From Gnetum montanum (Eukaryota; Streptophyta; Gnetopsida; Gnetales; Gnetaceae): a DNA stretch of 64,000 bases. Both the position numbers and the translations under genes were made by a program. Below the pieces are notes generated by a model, which saw only the letters and a program-made list of their open reading frames with translations, was not told the origin of the DNA and did not search any database. The number at the start of each line of letters is the position of its first letter. Position 1 is the first letter of the stretch. The stretch covers positions 1 to 64,000 of the forward strand of contig MNCI01001437.1 in assembly GCA_015680685.1 (NCBI GenBank), read 5' to 3'. Shown here piece by piece: positions 10,894-22,196 of the stretch.

Positions 10894-12005
10894 ATGAAGA
10901 GAAATGATCCAACCAAGAATCCAAGAATAGGAATAAAAGTTGCAACATACAACATGCTTGCAAGATCTCTAGTGAGCGAGAAACAATATCCGCTATGTCC
11001 ATCATGGGCCTTGGATTGGCACAAATATTGATACCCATGTATCTTAGTAGAATTAAAAAATTTGGATGTTGATGTCTTATGCTTACAAGAGGTTTTACCA
11101 TGGGAATTTCTATATCAATTTCAACCAGATTTGGAAAAGATGGGATACAGAGGTATTTATAAGCAAAAAGGTTCTTATGAAGTTCTTCTTTGGAGCCGTA
11201 CATATTAGCATATTGTAGGAATTACATGGATGGTTGTGCAATCTTTTATATAGAAGCCATGTTTGAATTGGTACAAAGATTTGAATGGAGTTTAGAAAAT
11301 ATGATTTTTGAAATTCCAGAACTTCAACCGATAGGAAAGAAAGAACAGTCAAGATTTTGGAAAAATCACATAGCCCTAGCAGTGATTTTAAAAGTTCATC
11401 TATTAGGAAGATGTGTATGTGTGGTTAACACACATTTAATTGCCAAACCAACATGTTCAAATGTTAGACTTTGTCAAAGAGCATACTTGATTAAGCAAAT
11501 AGAAAAAATTTTGAAGAAGAAGTTATTCCTAAGTTGTACCAATCTAGTTCCATTTATTCTTTATGGAGACTTTAATGCCAAAGTTGGAAGTAGTGTTTAT
11601 CAATTTCTAAAATATGGATATGTAAAGAAATCTTTGGAAGATGAACCTGACTTGAAGAAGATGTTTTCATCAATTTAGCATACAATTCCATTAACCAGTG
11701 CATATTTTGCTTATTTTGAATCTTTAGTAGATTAATTAGATTCTAAAATTCAAGAACAGATGATGTTGATGGATAGCACTCATCAAGAACCATAGTTTAC
11801 AAATTATTTTGCAATGATTAATGAAGATGGGTCAACAACATTCTTCATTGAGACTTTGGATTATATTTGGTATGATACTCGGTTCTTTAAAGTTACCAAG
11901 TTACTAAAGTTTATTTTTAAAGAAGAAGTTGAGAAGAATCAAGATCAAGCCTTACCCTCACGAACAAGACCATCTGATCATATACCACTTATGGTAGAAT
12001 TATAG
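10894..12005 (+). pseudogene. CCR4: CCR4-type deadenylase (endonuclease/exonuclease/phosphatase fold) captured in element I
   Basis: This is a copy of the catalytic domain of the CCR4 family, Mg-dependent poly(A) nucleases of the cytoplasmic CCR4-NOT complex. Motifs occur in family order: TYNMLA, CPSWALDW, DVLCLQEV (catalytic Glu), GYRGIYKQK, DGCAIFY, CVVNTHL, LYGDFNAKVGSSVY, then HTIPLTSAY, LDYIWY and PSDHIPLMVEL at the end. Every catalytic motif is present. Reading from ATG 10894 meets a TGA after DWHKY. The frame shifts between about 11180 and 11220, and from 11190 one frame runs to 12005 with three internal stops (TAG 11676, a TAA near 11733, TAG near 11793). No intron is visible, so it is probably a processed copy. 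The N-terminal leucine-rich repeats of some CCR4 proteins are absent. It lies in the sense direction of element I. Confidence 0.9.
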
Positions 12006-12460
12006 TTACTCCCATCAGTTCATAAGATTGATCAAGATCAAGAAGTATCTCACTCTTACTTTTATTTGATGATCTTATTGTTTTCTTTATTGTCTAATTT
12101 TTATTTCAATTAAATTGCTAAAATATCTAAAGGAAATGCAAGTTGGGAATAAAGAATTTGCCCTACCTTCACTTGGATAACCATATATGAGTTGCACATT
12201 GTGTGACCTTAATTAGAACTAGTGATTGGTAGTTGGTAGATCTTTAATTCACTTCTTACCATTATCTTGGAAAAAGAAGTAAGTATCAAGAAAAAAAATT
12301 TTCCATATAATCTTTCTCACATATATCTTATTTGTAGAATAAGCAAGAGACAACTTCAAGATCAAAGGAAAAATCAAATTATTGGAGCACATGATTGTAA
12401 AAGAAAGCATTAGAGCTAGAAAAAGATAGAGAACATGGATTCGTTTGAGGACGAACAAAA
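12006..12460 (+). other. Element I 3' non-coding leader to the purine tract
   Basis: No coding signal. It ends with GAACATGGATTCG then TTTGAGGACGAAC, the word that precedes the 3' LTR in many Del/Tekay-like elements. Confidence 0.6.
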
Positions 12461-12473
12461 CCTAAGGGGGGTA
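12461..12473 (+). promoter_or_regulatory. Element I polypurine tract
   Basis: CTAAGGGGGGTAG lies just upstream of the 3' LTR start (TGTCACAT at 12477). It would be the plus-strand primer in reverse transcription. Confidence 0.85.
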
Positions 12474-12476
12474 GAT

Positions 12477-13053
12477 TGTCACATATCCATTCCCAAATGA
12501 TGCGGTTACCTAATGAAGATGATATCTCTTCATAACAAGTGTTATTGTTATCTTCAAAAGACCTGAAAGGGTAGTTGTGATTAAGAACTGAAAGGGCATG
12601 TTGTAATAATGAACATGTCTCTTGAAGTAACCTTTGGGGGTTTGACCTAAGGCATTTATACCCAGGGTTAGGGGTCGTGCTAGCATGGAGTTGAGGAGCT
12701 TGGAGAGGCGAGTAACGGGAGTTGGGTGAAACGGGATAGGAAGGGGACTAACCCACCCTTCTGGCCAGGTTATAAGCCTAACCATGGTGGAAATGCTAGA
12801 TTGCCTCTAAGGGATAAATGCTAAAGGAAGAAAACCCCAAGGAAAAACACTCTCAAAGCACTCTAAAGACACATCTTTCCATATCAATAAGGCATTCTTT
12901 TATTTTCTTTTTCTACATTTTTCCTATTATTTCCTTTATACATAATGTTAAATATCTCTTATATTTCACATTGGTATATTTTCTTTGTACACATAATGTC
13001 TAATATATCATATATTTGACATTTTCCATGACATCTGGGAATGGGATGTCGCA
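12477..13053 (+). mobile_element. Element I 3' LTR
   Basis: 577 bp, TGTCACATATCC to GGGATGTCGCA. It contains about 20 bases missing from the 5' copy (near 12750). The duplication ATTCC follows. Confidence 0.92.
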
Positions 13054-14043
13054 ATTCCTTAATGCATAAATGTCTTGGCCATGGTTATTCTTAATTGGAT
13101 CAACTTCACCACATTGTAGACAAGCTTTGAATAAAAACGAGAACCATTGGTGTTTATGCCTAGGGGTAATTTCTATCAAATACAAAGAATAATTGGGTAG
13201 GCAGCTAAAGAGGAGGGTGAACTAAGAAAAAGAAAAAGTGTAAAAGAGTATAACCACGATCCTTCCATTTGTAAGAGGAAGGTTTGATTCTATGACTGAG
13301 GACGAATCCACGAGGTGGTGAATAGGAAAACCTTACCACTCAAAAAATTTCAATATGAAATTACAGCCAAGGTTGATTAGTTATGAGACTCCATGGATAG
13401 CAGATTCTAAGCTATTCCAAAAATTACTAAAGAGTCTAAAGAACAAAGTAGTGATCATAAGCGCAGGAGGCACAAGGAAGTTGAACGTGCCTATCACAAA
13501 GGTAAGGTCAAGATTGCTGCAATAGAAGAGGTGATAGAAAGTGAATTAGATGATGATGATGGGTGTGATGTCTACCAATATGTACATCCTAAGGGATGTT
13601 TCCCCATTGTGTCATACTTACAAGAGTCTGGGATGTATGCTTTAAATCCATAACTAATAGAAAGGAAAACATACAGAAGATTACCTTATCCTAAAGGTAA
13701 TTTCAAGTAGTTCCACCAACAATAGTAATATCATTCAAGTGGAGCTCCACCGCAACCATATGAGCAGTATCAATAGTGAAAACAACTACAATCATGGGTG
13801 TGGCACCACCAAGGTAATAATATCCTTATTGATAGCCTGATCCATATGGTTACTACATTCAATAACCCTTGTCTCCAAGTGACTCTTCTAGTCACGTCTC
13901 TACTTTCCAACCTCACTACCATCCTTTTGATTATTATTAACTCATTCTTCATATGAAAAAAGGGACACCACCGCTTACACTTATCCTTCTCTGTCTTTGC
14001 ATATGTTCCTCCTCCACTTGCCCAGCTACCACATGCTCCACCT
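13054..14043 (+). pseudogene. Element B gag, C-terminal part and linker
   Basis: Gag resumes after element I (the remnant of LHRCPGHGY..DQLHHIVD of element C is readable at 13060-13120). A charged region and the Pro/Gln/Tyr-rich linker follow; in element C this linker is full of PYPQ and QQYPQ words. A Lys/Arg-rich block and the decayed EVD.DDDGCDVYQYVHP region lie at 13500-13590. Stops are numerous. Confidence 0.65.
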
Positions 14044-15025
14044 ATGCAGGGTGAACTTCTAGCTCAACCACAACAATGTAATGCTACTAAGACCATTAAT
14101 CTACAACTAGATCCTCAACCAAGTGGATTGAATACTCAATCAAAGAAAGGACCTTTCTTTCGATCCCACAATCCTCCCAAGCCCTTGATTACACCCGTAG
14201 TTGACAACCCTACCCCTACATCTTCCTCTATATCAAATACCTTTGATTCCCCTTCAAACCAAACTCTACCTAGGATCCATACCATCATGCTTACTAATAC
14301 TATATCTGATTACATTCATGCTAGAAACCTTCCTAGGAAATTAGCTAATCTTGGAAGTCCTCTAATTTATTTGTAGATTCCTAGGAATGAACCATGCAAG
14401 GCTCTTCTTGATTCAAGTTCTAGTGTTAATTTAATTTTTCATGAGATGTACATTGCATGGAGCCTACCTCCACTCAAGAAGAGCAACATAAGATTAGAAT
14501 TAGTAGACTAGTTCATCATTGCTCCCTTGGGACTAGTAGAAGACATTGTGACCACTATATGTGGATGGTCTTATCTTGCTAACTTCCTAGTAATCAAAGT
14601 CAAGAACTACAAAGGGAATTTCCCAATCATCATGGGAAGGGCATGGCTTAGCACTGTTCATGCTAGCATAGGTATCAAAGATTATTCCCTAGAAATATCC
14701 AAAGAAAATGCATTTGGAAAGACTGAGAAGAAGAGAGTTCTATGCATCGTGTACAATGATACAAGGTGCAGTTGTGTGCAAAAACTCAAGGCCATCAAGT
14801 AAGCATCTATCTCTGCATGTAAGCATTGTTTACAAGAAACAAAAATTTAAAGGTATATGTACACAACAACCACAAAACAGGAGGATACCCAGTGGTTGAC
14901 TACTAATTCTAAAAGTAGCATACTTTGCATGGAACCAAATGAGATCCTGACATGCACATATGTTGTAGGCATGGATGAACTAGAGCAAGTTCATCACCAA
15001 CTCTCTAATGATAAACATGATGATA
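14044..15025 (+). pseudogene. Element B protease region
   Basis: Matches the element C protease segment closely. A Pro-rich start (MQGELLAQPQQ) leads to HTIMLTNTISDYI and LPRKLANLGSPLIYL. The aspartic protease site is decayed: element C has ALLDSGSGVNLI, here ALLDSSSSVNLI (about 14400). GLVEDIVTTICGWSY (from 14530) and IIMGRAWLSTVHA (from 14626) follow. This enzyme would cut the Gag-Pol precursor inside the particle. A TAG interrupts it at about 14374 (LIYL*IP) and the Gly of the active-site DSG is lost. Confidence 0.85.
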
Positions 15026-17890
15026 CCTACTAGGAAGAGTTGGAAATTCCTGAAAGTTTCAAGCAAAAGCCCCTTGAAGTAAAAACACTACGGATTGGAA
15101 TGCAGTACATGTTTTTGAAAAATGGAAAGCTAGTCGTAATCAATGCAAATCTTGCTCCAAAGTAGAAAAAGCTGTTGTTGAAGGTAGTTGAAAAATGGTT
15201 AGTAGCTTTTGCTTGGTCACATCTTGAACTCACAGGGATTGATCCTAGGATATGCCAGCATCGCCTCAACACTGATCTAGACATGAAGCCAAAAAGATAG
15301 CCACAAAGGCAATTGAGCCCCAAATTGAAGCATATTGTCAAAGAGGAAATCAAGCAACTCCTCAAGGTAGGGTTTATTTATCTTGTTGCAGATAGTGAGT
15401 GGGTTAGTCCACTCATAATTATGCCAAAGAAAGATGGCAAGTGATGGGTTTTTATTGATTTTCAAACACTAAATATGGTAACTTTCAAGGATCATTTTCC
15501 ATTGTAATTTGTTGATTAGGTGCTAAACACAATATCTTGGCATTGCTACAATAGTTTTCTAGATGGTTATAGTGGCTATAACCAAATTCAAATTACACTT
15601 GAAAACCAAGTCAAGAAAACATTCATGAGTCCCTAGGGGACTTTTGCTATCACAAGATGCAATTTGGTCTATGCAAGGCTCCTACTACATTCCAATGCCT
15701 AGTTTTGAGCATTTTTCAATAGCATATCGGTAATGGTGTGGAAGTCTTCATGGATGACTTCTCCACTTATGGAGCTACATTTGAGAAAGCCCTAGATCAC
15801 CTTGAATAAGTTCTTAAATAATGTGTTGAAACCAACTTATGACTCAATTAGCAAAAAATTCATCTAATGGTCTAGAAGGACATTATATTGGGACACAAAA
15901 TATTGCAAGTAGGAATTGAGGTAGACCCTAAGAAAATAAGGATCATCCAAGGAATAACCTGCCAACTAGAAACTATCAAAAGATGCTTAATCATTCCTTG
16001 GACATATTGGCTAATACCGGTGATTCATAGAGAATTTCTCTAAGATTGCAAAACCATTGGTGGAGCTAACAAAAAAAGATGCTCCCTTTGTCTAGACAAT
16101 AGAATGTGAAAAAGCATTTCAACAGCTAAAAGAGAAACTTGTAGAAACTCCAATCCTACAAGCACTTAACTAGTCCAGATCATTTCATATCATGATGGAT
16201 GCATCAAATTATGCCTTAGGAGCCATGCTTATGTAGTTAGATGATAAGAAACATCCATACTACATCCATTACTCTAGCCACAGCACTGTGGTTGCACAAC
16301 TAAACACCACCACAACAAAGGAATTGATGGTAGTGGTGTTTGCTCTAGAGAAATTTAAGCATTATGTGCTTGGATACAAGGTGTTTGTGAACATGGACTA
16401 TTGTGCCATATACTTCTTGATGAACAAGATAATGATGAGCCCCTTTGTCATATAGTGGCTAGTGATCTTGCAGGAATTCGATCTTATGATGGTAGATTGA
16501 AAGGACACTAAGAATGTGGTCATTGATCACTTATCTTAGTTGTGATGGGACAACAAGGAGGAAGAAAATCCACTATTTGATATGTTTCCTGATGAACTCC
16601 TCTTTACTGGGGCTATAACTAAATAATTGTCCAATGAGCCAAAATGGTATGATGGCATTCTCACCTATATTATCACCCAAGAGATGCCAAAAGGGTTGGA
16701 CCATCAAAAGAAATAGTAGTTTCTACACTAGGTAAAACACTTCATGGAGATCAATAGACACCTCTATAAGGTTTGTGCTAATGGCCTAGTTCATTGGTAT
16801 GTCCCTAATGCTAATTAACTGCGTCTTCTCCAAGATGCTCATGAAGGTCCTTGTGGAGGACATTATGGTGGGAGACACCATTAAAATCTTGATGGTTAGG
16901 TACTATTGGCCAACAACCTTTAGGAATGCTTACCATTATGTCCACTCTTGTGAATAATGCCAACAAGATGATGCAATGACTACTCGAATGGAGGAACCTC
17001 AATAATGGCTTTAACCACTAGAACCCTTCAAAATCTAGGGCATTAACTTCATGGGTCCCATCACATCCATGTCAAATGGAAAGGTGTACATCATAGTCGT
17101 TGTTGACTATTGTATGAAATGGGCAGAAGTAGTAGTCGTTATTGACTGTACATATTTTACTACTGCTTGGTTTGTACAACAAAATGTTTTAAATAATTTT
17201 GGTATGCCATGTGCATTAATTTTTAATAATGAAACTCACTTTATAGGTAGTACTTTTTGAAAGCTTATGCAATGTTGGGAGGTTGAGCATAAACTCACAA
17301 CACCCTACCATCCCCAAGCTAATGGTCAAGCTGAGGTTACTAATAGGGAAATCATGAGGATTCTGAAAAGAACTGTTAGCAAATATAGGAAATACTAGAG
17401 CACAAAACTCAACGATGCCCTTTGGGCCTACCACTCAACATGGAAGCTTCCTATAGGCTACTCTCCATATGAGCTTGTTTATGAAAAATTACCAACACTT
17501 CCTATTTAATCCAATCTCCGTACACTTTCAATAGCTTGTGATCTTGACCTTGACTTGAGTCTAGCACAGAAACAAAGACTAATGAATCTCAACCTGCTAG
17601 ACGAAAATGGATTGGTAGCCCTATCATCTAATGAGTTGCATAAGGGCTACAACAAAAAGTGTCATGACCTTAAAATTAGAAAAGTCAAATTTCAACCAAG
17701 CAAGAAGGTTTTCTACTGGAACCCCATACATGTAGCTCAACAAACTAAGTTCCAAATGTTGTGGGAAGGACCTTACATCATTTATGAAACTTTTTCTTCT
17801 AGGGCCATGATGATATACAAATATAAGAGCCCAAATAAGAAATAGCTAGTCAACATCCAACAAATCAAACCTTTCTATCAGCATAAGCTA
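15026..17890 (+). pseudogene. Element B pol: RT, RNase H and integrase
   Basis: RT begins with PQRQLSPKLKHIVKEEIKQL (15301 onward) and SEWVSPLIIMPKKDGK. The catalytic motif is intact as VFMDDFSTYG (about 15746-15775), although frames shift on both sides. RNase H runs to about 16540: FHIMMDASNYALGAML at about 16189 and TTTKELMVVVFALEKFKHYVL follow. Integrase has WFVQQNVLNNFGMP and ANGQAEVTNREIMRILKR, but two catalytic Asp residues read Asn (GINFMGP near 17040 and IFNNETHF near 17220). The C-terminal part 17555-17845 is open. TAG or TAA replaces Gln at many conserved sites (KPKR*PQR, for example). Confidence 0.93.
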
Positions 17891-18617
17891 GCTAATACAA
17901 CAAGAGCCTCATTAGATGGATAACCATGCTCCATATTTTAGATCTTCTCCTTTCAACTTAGTTTTAGGGGAGATGACCACCCATGCTAACCATATAAGTG
18001 GCTCCTTAGTTTTTCATTTTTTTTGTTTTACAGCTTTTTGTTTTACACATTCTTTATTTTACATCTTCTTGTTTTTATGTTATTAATATTTTCTAATTTT
18101 TGTTTTACATGATCATTAGTACATTTGCTATTTCTTGAATATTTTACATTTCTTTTATATTTTTTTTATTTTTATTTTGTGTGACTTTCTAACTTTTTGT
18201 TAGTAAATGCCAAGTACAATGGTAATGTGTTGATTAATGGTGGTATGTACTAATTTTAGTTTTTCATTATTGATGTTTAATCTCTATCTTTGAATTTTGT
18301 TATAGATCATTAGGACATGGTTCTTTTTCATGCTATAAGCAATGAGTCCACAACATCCACCCATCCACAAACTCTATGGTTTTCTTTGTTCTAGAAACAT
18401 GTAGCCCCTTTTTTATTAATAAAAATTTAACAAATTTGTGACTTTGGTAGTTTCTAGAATTGGGAAGGATTTAAAAGTTTGAATAGGGTGTGGCCTTAAG
18501 GGGATTCAGTATTCTTTTTGTCTTTCTATTTGCCTAGGTGCATGTGTGTTTTCATGGATTTCTTACCATTCCATGTTAACCAATAAAAGGAAGTTGAATA
18601 AGTCTTTGCATGGTGTG

Positions 18618-18835
18618 GTTCTCATAAAAAAAAACAATGGGAATTTAAAGCATACCCCTTAGAAAAAATAAATGCATATGTCTTTGCATGTTATGGTTGT
18701 TATCAGAAAAAATGATGGGAATTTGAAGCACATTCCTTAAACAAAATAAATGCATACATCTTTGCATGGTATGGTTTCCATCTCAAAAAAAATGATGGGA
18801 ATTCAAAGCACACCCCTTATACACAATAAATGGAC
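18618..18835. repeat. Tandem repeat, about 80-bp unit, three copies
   Basis: Three units share AAAAAAATGATGGGAATTTGAAGCACA-like text followed by a run to AATAAATGCATA and TCTTTGCATGGTATGG. They lie in element B's 3' region. Confidence 0.6.
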
Positions 18836-19142
18836 TATAAGCATTAGTTATAGGACTAGTCCCCTCTAACTAAGGCCCTTTTTCACTTCCCACTTCTCTT
18901 TTCTTCTCTAATAAGGAATAGTGGTTGTTCTGTGGAAGCACTCTTGTGTCTCAAGGGATGGACTAGTCTTAGAATGATGATGCGAAGTCACTAAACGTGG
19001 TTGGTTTTGGGTCTAGACTAAGGATGGATCCTATTAAGTCATTTAACCACAAAATCCACAAAGGACTTCATATGAACTTAATCAGGGACTCCATTCCACT
19101 CCCTTTCATCCATCTATGCTTTCCATGTCTCATCTCACTACN

Positions 19143-19203
19143 AAAAAGGAAAGTTCACTAAAAAAATGTTGTGAAGATGTGCACNTAGTGAACTTTCCTT
19201 TTT
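19143..19203. repeat. 18-bp inverted repeat around an N
   Basis: 19143-19160 is the exact reverse complement of 19186-19203, with Ns at 19142 and 19185. The short segment between the Ns is probably a gap-closure artefact like the one at 5028-5618. Confidence 0.65.
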
Positions 19204-19763
19204 ATTTTTATGAATTCTTACACCCTCTTCAAATATTTTCTTGTGTTAAAATTTTTTAACTTTAATGGACCGCTTATCTATTTGACCTTATTTGCTAGCC
19301 TTTTTACTAACACTACTAAAGGAATCAATCTACCACAATCACAACTTAGCCAAGTGTAACCACTGACGAGACAAGACATTTAACAACTATGTGTTACACA
19401 TTACATACTAATTCATGATATCATTGTGATTATAGTGGGAAGCATGGACTAGAAGTGGAACTATCTTTACCAAGGATGATGCTGCAATACCACACAATGA
19501 GGATCATTCAAGATTGTTGGATCTTTTCTCTCATTCTTCTACTGCTAAGAGGTGATGGATGTTAGTGTTATCCTGGGTGTTTCCTTATCTTATCATGGAC
19601 ACCCAATGTTGTAAAGATTTTATCTCTATACACATGGGCACGTAGAGTCTGTTATTTGATTTTATTTAATCTATATGTTACTCAATAATCCCATACCTAA
19701 CCAATATTTTGTAAAGAACTTGTTCCTCCTTTTTTACACTCAAGGATGAGTTTTCATTCAGCT

Positions 19764-19772
19764 GTGGAGGTA
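19764..19772 (+). promoter_or_regulatory. Element B polypurine tract
   Basis: GTGGAGGTA lies directly before the 3' LTR. It is the equivalent of TGGGGTA before element A's LTR and GGGGGTA before element C's. Confidence 0.7.
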
Positions 19773-20622
19773 TGATGAAACATGTTTGTTTATCTACTTC
19801 GATGTCAAAGTTATGATGTCAAGTATCTAACGTTAGGGTCCAAATGCAACATTAGGTATTCTACATCGAGGGGTATATGCTAGCCTATAAATATAGTGCC
19901 TAGGCTCATGATTTGGCTGTTAGTTTTCGATTTTCTATCAAAGTAACAAAGCTCTTGTAGTTTATTTTCTCCAAAGTTAGAATATTTTCTGAGTGCCTAT
20001 AGAAGGAGTCCAAGTGTGTACGGTTCTTTGTTTGAACACTAATGTACCTAAGTGCAGTAGTGTGACAGGAATAAAAGCAAACTCTTTTAACAATCCTTGC
20101 AACACTGAGAATAGATTAACATTTTCTTTTTTGCACTTTACTTTACTACATTTCAAATTGAGTAATTACTTTCCATTAGTTAATGAACACAAGCATGACT
20201 ACTTTGAGCATACATATAATATTTGGTAACCCAGCAACACTTAACGTTTGGTTGACCAGCAACACTATATGCTTTCAGGATGTGTCGAAGAAAGTGGAAT
20301 AGTTACTTGTGTTAGGCTAGGTAGACTGTAAATGAACTTGATCTTAAATTACTCTACCTTTCATTCTTGTTGTAGGTAACTAAACTTATAAAAACTCATA
20401 AAATAGAAAATAAGAAAAATCATGTACATCAATTACACATAAACCATACCCTTGAGCCTCACAAATGTAGTTGGAAAGACAACAAATGTTCTCAATACCC
20501 ATTTCACTTCCTAGAAGAACTAGTGTACTAGAGAACTATAGGTTCATGGAATTCAACCAGATCACACATAAAAGCCTTAGTGATTCATATGGTTGGATGT
20601 AGGGGTACCTCACCACTCATCA
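19773..20622 (+). mobile_element. Element B 3' LTR
   Basis: 850 bp, TGATGAAACATG to CACCACTCATCA, with TATAAATA at 19886-19893. It is longer than the 5' LTR mainly by an insertion near 19815-19860. Confidence 0.9.
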
Positions 20623-20639
20623 TAAAGAAATCCTTCAAT

Positions 20640-21135
20640 GTAGCTATTATGCTACCAACTAATCTTTCTAGAGCCAAATATGCTCAAGTGCTAACTAGTA
20701 CCTTGATGACTCTTGTAGATCATAGAGGCTAATTGCAAAGACCATTTGCAACAAATTGAAAATACAATCAATTGGGAAAATCATGATCAGGCCAATTTGT
20801 ATAAAGTCATTAATAGTGCCATCCATCCCATAGTTTCCACAAACCCTGCTACTGGACAAATGTAGTTATATTTAGGAGAAGAGGAACAATGGTCACACCA
20901 AATTTCTAGGAATGCTATATCATTCCAAGTGGTGCTAGAAAATGGTGAAGGAGCCATGGTTGTGGTCATGCAACACCATGATGTAGCAGGAGCCACAAAA
21001 GTGATGACACATCATATAATGGAATTCTTCAATGTACCTATTGTGTTACTAGCTGCTCTTTCTAGAGCTAGAGATGCTCAAATGCTAACTAGTACCTCAA
21101 TGATTCTTGTAGATCATGAGGATGTGCTAGAATGA
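20640..21135 (+). repeat. Diverged tandem duplication within the element A second ORF
   Basis: 20623-20745 and 21015-21125 share TTCAATGTA, TTTCTAGAGC, ATGCTCAA, GTGCTAACTAGTACCT and CTTGTAGATCAT in order, about 390 bp apart. The left copy's upstream part lies at 5620-5646, before element B. Confidence 0.7.
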
Positions 21136-22196
21136 CTACTACAAACTAGATAAGTCATGACAAATCTTTTTGATATTCCAAGTGATGTCACTATACTACA
21201 ATCAGAAGTCATAGTAACCAAGGATAAGCTAGTCATGATAGAGACTAGGAAAGAGCATGCATAAAATGAAGTTCACAAATTATAGAAAGAACTCACAACC
21301 CTAAAGGCATAACAAAGAGATCCAACATAATATGTTGTACCTGACTAGCTAAAGTAGTTCAGAATAGAAAAAAATAATCACCTTATGGAGCATAATAAGT
21401 AGATGGAGAATGAGAGGGAGAAGTAGTGTGGAATGCTTTAGTAGTAGAAGCATAGACATATACACATGCTAAGGCCCTCACCGTAGTACAAGAAGAAAAT
21501 AAGCAACTCACTACAAACAATGTTAGATTGACCAACATAGACAAGTAGAAGAATGTCTTTGAAGAAACAATCCATCAATTAAGAGAACAACTGATGAGGT
21601 TCAACCAAGATATGAGCCACCTTGTAAGGGAAAATAGAACCCTCTCAATGAAGGAAGTATGCACCATCTAACAAAAATTAACTATTGAAATAAGCATGTA
21701 GCAAAATGAGGCAAAGAGGCATGAAAGGCTCAAAGAACATTTCTATGATTAGGTGGACATGTACAAATAAATCAATGAAAAGGAAATCCAAATGGTGAAG
21801 GCTTAGATCAACTCCATTTCAACAAAGAATCCAAACTGACAACCCATCTTGGATAGCTACACTCATATTCACCAAGCAGAGATTAAGAACAAAGACATGC
21901 AAATAGAAGATTTAATAGAATACATGGGGTTAACAAACCTATGCTATGCTAACTTGGCCATGTTAATAGCAGGTAGGTCCAGAAATGAGCTAGAATAGAA
22001 AGTAGTAGTCATGTATGTATTATACGAGAAGAAATTTGCTGATTGTAAAGATGCTTTGCAGAAGTTTTAGGTGACAAATTTTGAGTTAAAACTAGAAAAG
22101 GTTGGCCAATAAGGGTAGAAAGATGTTGCAATGAACCTAGCCAAAAGAATGTCTAACTATCAAAAGGTACACAAGATGGCTAGAGAATTTGAGGAA

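Larger units (their letters stand above)
7923..13053 (+). mobile_element. Element I: Del/Tekay-like LTR element carrying a CCR4-type gene
   Basis: A 5.1-kb element with paired LTRs (TGTCACATCC... to ...GATGTCRCA), a tRNA-iMet primer site (8484), a strong polypurine tract (12461-12473), and the duplication ATTCC. The sequence TTTGAGGACGAAC before the purine tract is typical of the end of Del/Tekay-like Ty3/gypsy elements, which is the basis of the class call. No gag, RT or integrase was found inside. The only recognised coding content is the CCR4-type endonuclease fold at 10894-12005. It would need proteins from another element to move. Confidence 0.9.
17891..19763 (+). other. Element B post-pol non-coding region
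   Basis: T-rich with TTTTGTTTTACA words (18020-18110), then three copies of an ATGATGGGAATTYAAAGCA unit (about 18625-18830). The start (TTTAGGGGAGATGACCACC at 17964) is shared with element C at 45740-45775 on the opposite strand. No second ORF is seen, unlike element A. N bases are at 19142 and 19185. Confidence 0.6.
5647..20622 (+). mobile_element. Element B: Athila-like LTR retrotransposon, about 15 kb, with nested element I
   Basis: Boundaries are supported by paired LTRs starting TGATGAAACATG and ending CATCA, a tRNA-Asp-type primer site after the 5' LTR, a purine tract before the 3' LTR, and the 5-bp duplication TAAAG. Order inside is 5' LTR, primer site, gag (split by element I), protease, RT, RNase H, integrase, non-coding 3' region and 3' LTR, which is the Ty3/gypsy order. 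Its LTRs differ visibly, with substitutions and an indel of about 30 bp, so it is old. All coding parts are interrupted by stops. Confidence 0.93.
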
